Assembly: GCA_019096155.1 (NCBI GenBank)
Contig: JAHCVI010000001.1
Span: 8,122,001 to 8,186,000 of the forward strand
DNA: 64,000 nucleotides
Origin: Staphylotrichum longicolle
Lineage: Eukaryota > Ascomycota > Sordariomycetes > Sordariales > Chaetomiaceae
Direction: 5' to 3'
The notes under the pieces are model-generated. The model had not been told where the DNA came from and made no database searches. It worked only from the letters and a program-made list of their open reading frames with translations. Positions 1 to 10,097 of this stretch are shown here, in pieces (the stretch's first letter is position 1; every line of letters starts with the position of its first letter). The translations under genes were made by a program, and so were the position numbers.

Positions 1-682
1 CCGAGCAAGATTGGGGCGCAGTTGCACAAGCGGGTCTCGAGCGGGCCTCGCCAGGGGCTGCAAAGCTGAAACACTCGCACTGGCGGGGTACCAGTCGAAC
101 CCCTCAAACCCTGCGAAGGCGGTCAACGCCGGCATTTACCCGGATTGCCGTTTGGGACTGTAAGGGTCACGTGCCTCGATAGAGCAGAGAGAGAACAGTA
201 TGCTCCATTCTGCAAAAGGAATTTTAAGCTCCTTCTGCTGACGTCGTACCTCCAACCTAAGCTCCCCCATCCAACCACCTCCTGATCGCACCACACATTG
301 TGCTCTCAGTTGCTCCCCAGGATGAGCACATAGCACTGCCGCTCTGGTGTCTTCCCCGCAGGTAAGGATAGATATTCCCTTCTTTCGCATGTCCCCGAGT
401 CCCTCATATGATGAACTCTTTATTGGAGCTGTCTGTAGACCTGCGTTTGCAGGCGTTGATGATACATCTTAATTACGCTTTTTTTTTCTGATACTGGCCT
501 TGTCAATTCTTCTACACACTCGACACTACCACAACATGAGGGCGCGTAGCTAACGCGTGGAACATAGAGCAATCTGTGGGCGCAACCTTTGCGGAAACAG
601 CTAGGGTTGGCGTGTCTGTATCGGACGCGCCACGCACTAGATAGGCGCATCAGCGCACCCGCACTTTTCGCTCCATTCCGTG
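1..682. other. Intergenic, upstream of SSU72
   Basis: There is no credible coding frame here. Short open stretches on both strands lack family resemblance, splice logic or sensible starts. The last part is presumably the SSU72 promoter and leader. A T-run lies at about 480-488. Nothing else is recognisable. Confidence 0.5.
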
Positions 683-1501
683 ATGGACACTGCGAACGGG
701 AGTGCGGCCGCGGCCCAGAACGGCCAGCAGCAAGATGCGTCTGGGTTCAGGTTGAAGTTTTGCACTGTCTGCGCAAGTAATCAGAACCGGTACGTCACCT
801 GCAGTGTATGGCCGCTGAAGACCAAAGACTAACATTCCCCAAGTTCGATGGAAGGGCACCTTCGCCTCTCCCAGGCCAACTATCCCGTCATCTCTTTTGG
901 CACCGGCTCCCTTGTGCGGCTTCCGGGACCGACCATCACACAGCCCAATGTCTACAAGTTCAATGAGACGTCGTATGACAGCATCTACCGGGAGCTCGAT
1001 GCCAAGGATGCCCGGCTCTATCGGGCAAACGGTCTGCTCAACATGCTGGAGCGGAACCGCCACATCAAGTGGGGCCCCGAGCGGTGGCAGGACTGGCAGG
1101 TCGGCATGCCGAGGGTCAAGCACGAGAAGGACCAGGGGAGCGTGGGTATGGAGGCGGGCGTGCCGGATGTGGTCATCACCTGCGAGGAGCGCTGCTGGGA
1201 CGCTGTGATTGACGACCTCCTCAACCGCGGCGCCCCACTGAACCGGCCTGTTCATGTCATCAACATTGACATCAAAGACAACCACAAGGATGCCTTGACT
1301 GCAGGCGGGGCCATGGTTGACCTTGCGGACGCGTTGAACAAGGCCGCGATAGAAGAGCGGGCCAAGGTTGGCGCCTCAGCCTTTGAAGCCGGGGGTGCTG
1401 CGAGCCGCGCAAGCTTTGACGAGCGGGTGCCCGAGGTCTTGGCCGAGTGGCAGGAGAGGTGGCCGGATCTGCCAGCCACGTGGACCTTGTCTTGGTTTTA
1501 A
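683..1501 (+). CDS. SSU72: RNA polymerase II CTD phosphatase Ssu72
   Basis: Ssu72 is a nuclear phosphatase that removes phosphate from Ser5/Ser7 of the RNA polymerase II C-terminal domain and belongs to the cleavage/polyadenylation machinery. There are two exons, 683-789 and 844-1501, giving 254 aa. The intron 790-843 runs from gtacgt to an aag acceptor. The signature phosphatase loop CX5R reads CASNQNRS, with Cys30 as nucleophile and Arg36, and the intron splits the Arg36 codon. Downstream the family motifs FGTGSLVRLPGP and YKFNETSYDSIY are intact. The ATG at 683 is the first one that reaches the loop in frame after splicing. The length is slightly above yeast Ssu72 (206 aa) because of an Ala/Gln-rich N-terminus and a C-terminal extension. 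Confidence 0.96.
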
Positions 1502-3892
1502 CGACGATTATGCCGGCATCGGGATCGTTTTTTTCGCACAAAGGCGTTTTGTTGGTCAAGGGACATCGGAAATACGGAATTAGGCGTTGGGGCTTGGCTC
1601 ATAGCGGAGAGATACCAGTCGTCAATCAGATTAGAGGGTTTTACAATGAGGGGAGGCGTGGGGCACTCCTCAACATCACCACAGGCTACAGCACGCGCTG
1701 TCCGGAATACACGGGCTCTGCTCCTCCTCCCTGTGCTTGAGATGCGGGAATGTGTCCTCGGGAAGACCCGGTGTTTCTCTTGGTCCCCGGCTGCTCCACA
1801 CCCTTTACTCCGCCCTCTGGGGGCTTCTCTGATTAGGGATCGGAGCCGCTGTGTTTGAGCAACGGTCCCAGGATGACGACAGAAATGAGGGCGGCAGGGG
1901 TGGCGCGGGAGGTCTTGCACGCCGACAGAGAGCTTCCCCGGACTGACTCGCAGCGAAACAAAACGATGACTCGGCTTCTAGAACCGTCGCGAAGCTTGAC
2001 AGGCGGGATCCTGTGGGAAGCCAACTCTTTAACCGGCACCCGGGACATCAAACGGTTGAGTATGGGGAAATATGCGGAGAGAGGTCCGGGCGGCAATGCG
2101 ATATGGCATGAGGCGGACGGGCGGCTCTTGGTGGTCACTGCGCCGCGGAGAGAGCCGACTGCAAGACAGATTGCGGATTTCCAAATTCCAGTTTGCAGAT
2201 GCCGGATCACACGTGGAATTCCCGAAACGCGGGCATGGCCGTCGTGGCGGGCATGCCGTCGCTACAGACATACCTGGTCCCTTGCTGTGCAATCTGGACC
2301 TGATACCGCCAACTTAGTTGACGCAGTTTAGCGTCACATCCCATGGGTCGTCCGTCAGCAGTGGTTGAGCAAGGTGCGAGGACGACGATTGAGTGCAAAA
2401 CGAAAAAAAAAAGAAACGCCCTTTGAAGGGGGTCGGAACGTCATTTTGGGCACGTGTGTTTGACAGATAAAAAGAAATCGCTGTTAACCCTTTGTTCATC
2501 CTCGAGAAGTGCTCTAAGGGAGGGCCCAGGCCTGGGCCTGCCCATTCAGCTCGGCATGCTTCCAGGTTTGTCTGCCAGTGGATTGGATGCATCTCAGCCA
2601 AAAGGCAGACCGAGAGAGCAACGGTCTCGACAGTGACTTGCAGGCGCCGATCCCCGCGCATCCCTGTCTCCGTCATCCCGCCCTCCTTTCGCCAAACTGT
2701 TCCTGCCGTAGCGCGCGACTAACAGGGAAATTGCAATCCCAGCAAGACCCCCAAAAGACCCTCAGAGGGATGGTGGGACCCCTGGCTCTCCTGGCTTTTC
2801 GCGCCTGGCGAGATCCCTCCAGCAGGGCGCGCAGGGTGCGGCAGCCAACCCAATCTTGAATCGCCACCCGCAGCGCGCCGGGGTCTTCGTCCGCCTTCAA
2901 GGGGGCATTCACTTGGGCAATTTAACTGCCCTTTGTAACTTTTCCCACCTGCCGCCCCCAATTCCGCATCTGGGGTGTTTGCGTCTTCTTACGCACAAAG
3001 AGCACGCACCTGCATCAACCAGATCGACCCCAGCGAGCGGGTGGTTTGCCTTGGCCGTCTGTAATTACACTGTCGAGAAAGGACAGGGGCCGTAAAGGTG
3101 GTTTGCTTGCTTCCTTTGCTTGCTTGTTGCTTGGTGCTGTGTGGACGACGACCCTTACCCTTTTTTCTCTCAACATTTGCCATTTGCTTCGAGTTCCAAC
3201 CTCCCGCTTGCTCCCTCTCGCGCCTGACTCGTACTCGCCCTGCGTTTCTCTCTTTTGTCGCCGCCGCCGCTTGTTTGCAGCCCCGTGGCCTCTGCGGGAG
3301 CCCAGACGAGATCTACCAGAATCGCCAAGGCGACCTCCACGACGAGACGGCGGTTCTCAAAGTCGGGTCCCCCAACCACACCCGGACCTGCGAACGACGA
3401 CCTCGACCCACGATCACGACCGGGCAGCCTGTGGCAGCCTGTGCAACAACGTCCCATCTCGGACAAGAGACAGAGACCCGGGTCTCACTTTGCTTTTCGT
3501 GCTGTTCCGACTGGTCGGGCCGTGCCACTCCAGCCTTACTTTTTCGCGCAACAGCAGCACAGGTCGGCGCCCCCTGACGAGTGACGACCATTCGTTGGCC
3601 GAGCGCTGGAGGCGTTTCATGCTGTGACAACTGACAGCCTTCGACCACCGATTCTCCGCCCACGACCGCGGTCCCGGTTTTATTGTTCTTTCTGCAATCC
3701 CCTTTTCTTGCTGCATGCAGCGTCGACGCACCTCGGGCGACGTCAACTTCCACATTTCGGCGCCACGCTGCCGTGCGCCCGCCGGACCTCCCCCCGAGTG
3801 CGAGTGCGAGAGCGAGTGCAGGAGTGCGACCCAGGCCTGGCGCCCGCTTGACACGGCCAACGCTTTCGCCGCGCCACACCGACTAGAATACC
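1502..3892. other. Long intergenic region / SPA2 promoter and leader
   Basis: These 2.4 kb hold no convincing gene. The stretch from about 3080 to 3890 is rich in pyrimidine runs and ends just before the SPA2 ATG, which fits a long SPA2 promoter and 5' leader. An A-run lies at about 2402-2413. Open frames here have no recognisable motifs and overlap one another on both strands. Confidence 0.5.
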
Positions 3893-6825
3893 ATGAATGG
3901 CCGCAATGCACCGCTGTCTCCTGTCTCTCTAGGCGGTAGCGAATGGTCTTACCCAACTCCCGACAAGGACGGGCCTCCATACCAGAACAATCGGGGTCAG
4001 CTCAACACACCGCCGGACTCTGCCGGTCCCGTCAGGCCCATGAACGGCAATTTCCCACCAGGGCCGCGGAGCGTGGGCGGTCCCTCGCCGCCCCCTTCCG
4101 TCGGCCGATCCAGCGCCGGCACCAACCTGTATGCGAGGAGCGAGAGTGGGAGGAGCCAGAGCCAGAGCCAACAGTCAGAAAACACCGAGCTGGTGCTGTC
4201 GGAACACTATGTCTCCCTCAAGCGCTACCTCTCGGCGACGTCGCGCGACGGCAACCCAAAACCGCCACCGAACAAGGCCCGTGACAAGCTGCAGCGCCTG
4301 ACGGGCGTCCAGTTCCTCGAACTCAGTACCGATGTCTACGACGAGCTGAAGCGCCGCGAACTCGCGAGCCGGAGACCCTCCAACGCCCCACCCAACGCCG
4401 GACCCCCCGACTACCTATTGCCCGAAGAAAATTTCCACCCCAAGCGCAACCAGGCCCGCCAGAAACTCTCCTCTCTCGGCCCCCCGCGCTTCCGCGATTT
4501 GGCCACCGACGTCTTTTGCGAGCTCGAGCGGAGGTTCCCGCGGTTTGCCGGGGGGGACATTCCTCGCGTCGGGAGCCCCATGTCGATCCGCGGAGGTCCC
4601 GCGAGCCGCTCGCAAACGCCCGTCAATGGAATGAATGGGTACCCCCCGAGAGGCCAGAGCCGCAGACGCCCTTCGGAAGCCAGCTCGGTCAGGAGCGGGC
4701 GCGGCTTGCCAACCCCCATGAACGGCGGTTTCCCGATACCACCTTCCCCAAGCGTCGCGAACAGCGACTACGGGAGACCGATGCCGAAGCAGTTCCAGAG
4801 CAATACAATCGTGCCGAACAAGAGCACCATGGTGGAAGAAGACGACGACGCCATTAGCCCCACAAGTCCGGATCCCAATGGTCCTGGTCCTTATAGCATG
4901 ATGAGAGGGGTGGATGACCGGGATAGCAAGCGATCAGAGGTGGGTTTTTTTTTTCTCCTCTCTTTCTTAAAGGTGTTGATGAGCAGCGGCTGACCCATGA
5001 TATATAGACCGATAAAAAGCTTATCGAAGAGTACGAGCAGCAGGTCCGTGACCTGCGAGAGAAGCTCGACGAGATGGAGGATATCTTGAAGAAGAAGGAC
5101 GATGAATTCAATAGCAGGCTGGACGACGAGCGCTCAAAGGCCGCAGCAGCGAATTTGGCCAAAAAGGACTGGGATGATGCGCGCGCCAATCTGGAGGACA
5201 GGCTCGCCGAAGCCCAAGAATTGAACGATTCTTTACAGAGGGAGATCGACAGGGCCCAGGCCGAGCACGCGAGCGAGACGCGGCAGCTAAGGGAGGAGAT
5301 TGAGCAGGCCCGGCAAACCAGCAACAAGGCCATGTCGAGCGGCGGAGGCGACCCGGAGTTGGAACGGGAGAACAATGCGCTGCGCATGGCGTTGGAGGAG
5401 CAGGAACAAGTCACCGAGGAGGTACGACGGGAGGCACAGGAGTTCCTGCGGGAGATGAGGATGATCTCCCAACAGAGTGGCGCAACATGGGAACGGCAGT
5501 CTGAGCTGGAAAAGACCATCGAGTCGCTCGAGAACGAGGTGCGGGAGTGGCAGACACGCTATGCGCGCACAAAGACGCAGCTGCGGGACATGCGTGGCTC
5601 CTCGGCTGGTGTCACCGTCGGCGACCAGGACGCGGCCAAGTACGTTCGCGAGAAGGGCTTCGTGGATGACGCTGGGTTGGTTAAGGACATCCACGTCACC
5701 AAGTTCCAACTCGCCATCGACGAGCTTCTCCGGCGGGCGCGCGCCGACAGCCCCGAGCGTGTGATTGAGTCCATGAAGGCGATTGTAGTCAGCGTCCGAC
5801 GGATTACTAAGGATATTGACGGATCAAACCAGAGCGGAGAGGCGGCGATGCAGCACCAGAAGCTCAAAGCCCGCGTCTCGTCGACCGCCAACAACCTCAT
5901 CACAGCGTCAAAGAACTTTGCCAGCTCGGCGGGCATCTCGCCCGTATCGCTACTGGATGCGGCGGCATCACACCTCGTCGCGGCGGTCGTGGAGTTGCTC
6001 CGCGCCGCCAAGATCCGCCCAACGCCGGCGGACGAGTTGGAGGACGATGACGACGGGACGGTGACGCCTGTCGACTCGAGCGGTTTCTTCTCCCCGCAGA
6101 GCAACGGCCAGAGCCAGATATCAAGCGTGACGTCGGTTCAAGACTCGTTACCGCCACCCCGGCCGTTCCAGGGCTTGGGCCCCATGAGCCGGACCAGCGT
6201 GGACTCGTCCGCCTACAGCCCGGTCAGCTCACCGCGCGAGTCCTTCGCCAAGGGCCCGATGGCCCGCAACGGCTCGACCGCCAACGGCAGCGAAGGCGGG
6301 TACGGCGGCCTGGGCAAGCCCCTCCCCATCGCGCCCAACGCCGCCAACGGCAACGGCCTCTACAACTCGCAGCAACAGCAGCAGCAGCAGCCCGACCGCC
6401 GCGCCGAGGACCTCAAGATCTACCTCGAAGACCAGACCGCCGTCCTCGTCCAGACGATCCAGAACCTCGTCCAGCTGGTGCGCGACGACGCCGACATCGA
6501 CCAGGTCTCGGAGGAGATCAGCGTCATCACCGACGTGGTCGGGCAGGTGACGGCCGAGACGCAGCGGGCCGTCGGCGGGCCCGCGGGAGCCGACCTGGTC
6601 AAGCGCCTCGCCGGGTGCCGCGAGCGGCTGGCCGAGGCAGGCAGCCGCGGGCTCGACCTCGCCGCGGGCCAGGGCCGGGGCGGGAGCGACGCCAAGAGCC
6701 GCGAGTGGCGCATGTGGACGCAGACGCTGCCGCCCATCGCGTTTGAGATTGCCCGCGAGACCAAGGAGCTGGTGCAGCGGGTCGATCAGCTGGTGATGGA
6801 TGATGGCGCGGATGATTTTGCGTGA
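3893..6825 (+). CDS. SPA2: Polarisome scaffold protein Spa2
   Basis: Spa2 is the cytoplasmic scaffold of the polarisome at hyphal tips and septa; it binds formin, Pea2-like and MAP kinase pathway proteins. There are two exons, 3893-4939 and 5008-6825, giving 954 aa. The intron 4940-5007 starts gtgggt, has a ctgac branch site and ends atatag. Two Spa2-homology (GIT) repeats lie near residues 126-155 and 185-215 (ARDKLQRLTGVQFLELSTDV, then ARQKLSSLGPPRFRDLATDV). They are followed by a long coiled coil (about 355-525), a Ser/Pro-rich linker with a short polyQ tract near 6370-6390, and a helical C-terminal domain beginning near EDLKIYLEDQTAVLVQTIQN. Architecture and order match fungal Spa2. Confidence 0.94.
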
Positions 6826-8213
6826 GAAAGAGATGGTTGGATGTGGTTTGAGAAGATGGGGGGAGAAGTTTTCTTGTTTACTAGGTCCTGCTTTGATACC
6901 CCATCATAGCCCCTGCTTTTGTTTCCCTCCCCCCTTTCTCTGAGTTTTTGGTCATATTATTCATTTTTTACTGTTTGTTGGACAGACATTTCTCTGGTGC
7001 CCGTCTGGTCAGCTTCGGCCTGGGGGAGTTTGTATCCGGGGGTTTGGATACGGCCCCTCTTCCTTGCATTCGGTTTCTGGTCTGTACGCCTCGTGGAGGA
7101 TTGGGGTATATACTTACTGGGCGAGGGGGGGGAAGTCCTGCCTTTTGGATCGTTTAGACGGTGCGCGCCGGGCCGGTGTGGGATGATGGGGCGATCGATC
7201 GACGCTACGATGTTGATGAAGGGCTGTTCAGATCTTTATATGGATGTATGGATGGCTGCATATGGGAAGGAAGCTTCGCCACGTGTTTTGTTAATGTCTT
7301 TGCCCCTTGGGTACGCAGGGCTCAGGATGAGTTAGATTTAGCTCGGCGGTGATGTCGAAGGGAATTTTGAGATAATGTTGCACCTGGAGAGGTCCGTTGT
7401 ACTGTGTACTGCTTGGATGTGGAACAGGGGCAGGCTCGGGATGGAGGCTCTTATTGTCTTGTCAGCGAAACAGACCCCGGTTCCGTCACCAACGTTAGCA
7501 GCTTGCCAAAGGGGCTAAGCGTTTCTTTTCTGGGGCAGCTAACGAGCCAGCCACAGTGCCGGTTACAACCCCAAGGGTCCATCCTCCCAGAGCCTCGTCA
7601 TTGAGGCAGAGTCCGTCCAGAGAAGAGCCAAGTCGGAAAGCAGCAGCACAACAGGGACCACTGTCCTGGGCAACGGGAGCACATCCCAAAGCCAGGGAGA
7701 GCTGCCACGCCAAAAGGACCCCTTCTTTTCCCCTCATCCTCTGTTTCCCAATCACACCTCGACGCTCCTCAGCCGCACCCCCAGAGCTCCCCCTGTCGCA
7801 GCAAATCACGGCAGACCACGGCTGCAACGGCCCCCAATGATGGTCCTCTGCCGGCGCCGATATCCGCTATCCCAGAACAAGACGCCCACGAGCCTCACGC
7901 CAGTGCGACCACACCGTGCTCAGCCCCAAGCCAAGGACCAGGGCGGCGGGGTGATGCCGTGTTTGATGAGATCTTTCCCTTCCCCGACGGCTTGCCGCTG
8001 CTCTTCGGATCCTTGTCGCGTCGAAGGGGTCCTGGTGGTGGCCCAAGCTGGCGCGAGGCTCTGCGGTCGGGGGTTTCTTTTCTTTTCAGCTCTTGACTTT
8101 GACAACAAGTGCTGTCGTGTTTCTCTCCCTTTTTCTTTTCTCTTTGCTCTTCCTCCTCTCCTTCACATCTGACGTCTGTGCGATACTGAGAGCCCACTGG
8201 GCACAACAACAAG
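6826..8213. other. Intergenic between SPA2 and the MARVEL gene
   Basis: This is the SPA2 3' region followed by the promoter of the next gene. I see no coding signal; the open frames are G-rich or T-rich translations without motifs. A CT/TTTC-rich leader at about 8080-8170 immediately precedes the MARVEL gene. Confidence 0.5.
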
Positions 8214-9605
8214 ATGGTAGCAGCAACACCAACAACCACCCTGAGCACCCCTCAGCACCCGGTCGCCCGGCCCGCTGGCAAGGAGCACATCCCTCTTTAT
8301 CCCGCCGGCTTCATCGCCATTAGATATGTGCAGCTCATCTTGGCTCTGGTGATTCTGGCGCTCGCGGCATATGGTGTGTTGTCTGGGGTTTCCCAGTGTC
8401 TTTTGCAAAAACTCGACTAACACGTGGAAGGCGTCTCGTACGTCCCTGTTGACGGCAACTCCTTCATCCTGGCAGTAGTAAGACGGCCCCTCAAGCCCAG
8501 AATCACGCCCAGGACTCACCAGAATGTGTAGGCCGTCCTGTCGATGCTCACATCCGTCTACCAATTCGTCGCCCACTACGGCCCGCCGGCCGCCTACAAC
8601 TATTGGGCGATCCTCGGCCTCGAGATCTTTAACATCATTATGTGGCTTTGCTCCTTTGCCCTGCTGACGTCCGAGGTCGCGCCCTTGTTTGGAGAGGGCA
8701 GCCTCACGTACAACAGCCGAACGGGACGGTACACGCGCATCGGCCTGACAGGTCTGGCGCTCACCATAGCCGCGACGCAGATGACGGCCGCCGCGCTCGG
8801 GGGCGTTGAGCTGTACGTTTCTTTTCTTTTCTTTTCCTATCCTATCTCCCCCCCACCCCCGACCATGTCACTAAATCTCATGAAACCCCCCAGCATCCTC
8901 TACGTCACCTCCCTCATCATCCACTCCATGCGCCTCCACCGCCACCGCGCAGCCGGCCTGCACTGCATGCCCCCCTCCGCCTCCTCCCTAACAAGCCCCC
9001 CGGCGGGGCGGCGGCGTGCCCATGTACCAGCAGCCGTACCCCCAACAACAACAACCATCCCCGCCTACCACAGCAGCAGCAACAGCAACGACCACAACAA
9101 CAACCGTACCCTCCGCAAGGCTACCCACCCCAGCCTCAGCCGCAGGGCTACCGCCCCAGCCCCAGCCCCAACCCCCGTTCCAACCGCAAGGCTACCCGCC
9201 CCAGTCCCAGTCCTACCCGCCCCAGCCCTACCCGATGCCCATGCCAGGCCAGCAGCAGCAGCAGCAGCAGCAGGTCCCGCACCCCCATCATCATCAACAA
9301 CCGCAAAACTTCTACGCGCCCGGCCCCGTTCCCGTTCCCGGCGCAGGCCACCAGCAGCAGCAGCATCAGCAGCAGCAGCAGCCGACCCCCGTGTCGTCGG
9401 GCAGCCCGGCGACGGTGCCGGCGTCGATCGTGCCGCAGCCGACGGGGGAGAGCCAGGTGGCGGCGGTTTCGCCGCTGGGGGGCCAGCAGCAGCAGCAGTT
9501 CAGCAGCAGCAGCAGCAGGCTGCGACACAGGTTCAGCAGGGGCAGCACGGGCAGGAGGAGGAGGTGGAGCGGCATCAGTTGCCTGCGGATGAGATCAGTC
9601 GGTAG
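8214..9605 (+). CDS. Four-pass MARVEL-type membrane protein with P/Q-rich tail
   Basis: This is a predicted membrane protein of the fungal MARVEL group; its function is unknown. Four exons are supported: 8214-8373, 8431-8477, 8532-8812 and from 8894. Introns are gtgtgt..gaag, gtaaga..gtag and gtacgt..ccag, and all junctions keep frame. Four hydrophobic helices are visible: FIAIRYVQLILALVILAL, a second spanning the exon 2/3 join (FILAVAVLSMLTSVYQF), a third around NIIMWLCSFALL, and a fourth running into exon 4 (ILYVTSLIIHSM). The cytoplasmic tail, from about 8980 on, is Pro/Gln-rich. The best protein-like reading changes frame several times between 8980 and 9505, then returns to the exon-4 frame ending HQLPADEISR at 9605. 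The end coordinate therefore depends on those breaks. Confidence 0.75.
9240..9535 (+). repeat. CAG/CAGCAG-rich microsatellite tracts in the MARVEL tail
   Basis: Several CAG runs (about 9250-9272, 9350-9380, 9484-9498 and 9502-9518) encode polyGln, polySer or polyAla depending on frame. They are typical slippage-prone triplet repeats and coincide with the region of frame uncertainty. Confidence 0.8.
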
Positions 9606-10097
9606 GATTGAGGTTTTGGAAAGGGAGGGAGAGGAGTGAGGGGAGGGAGAGGAGGGGAGGGGAGGAATTTAATGAATGAATTGGTTGGTGGGTTGGGTTG
9701 GATTGGTGAGTTGGATAATGGGAAATGGATGGGGTGGGACGAGCGAAAAGAAGGGATTCTAGCTAGGTTTTTTTTGTTGTTATTGTTGCGGATACCCGTT
9801 TCGCGTCTGGTTTCGTAGGTTTAATCAAGAGGGACACTACCCAGTTGTAGTTGGACAGTTCTGCTCGAGCGAGCCAGATCTGGTTCGGTTTCGACCTGTG
9901 TGAGTGTGAAAGACCCTGCAAGACTCGCCTTCACGTCAGTCGCCCCCCGTCGCCGACTTGCATCGTCGTTCCAAACTGGCATGTCCTCAAAATCATGGTC
10001 ATCAATTTCTAACCGACCCGCTCATCATAGATCCAAAGCAGAAGCAACTCCATTACATCCAAGCATACTACCGATAACCTCTCATAAGGCACAGCCC
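9606..10097. other. Convergent 3' intergenic region
   Basis: This is a G-rich 3' flank of the MARVEL gene (about 9610-9760) followed by sequence trailing the M28 peptidase gene on the other strand. No coding signal is seen. Confidence 0.5.

Noticed and set aside
75..105. tRNA T-loop-like sequence (agtcgaaccc) near the window start
   Set aside because: No acceptor stem, D-arm or anticodon arm can be paired around it on either strand.
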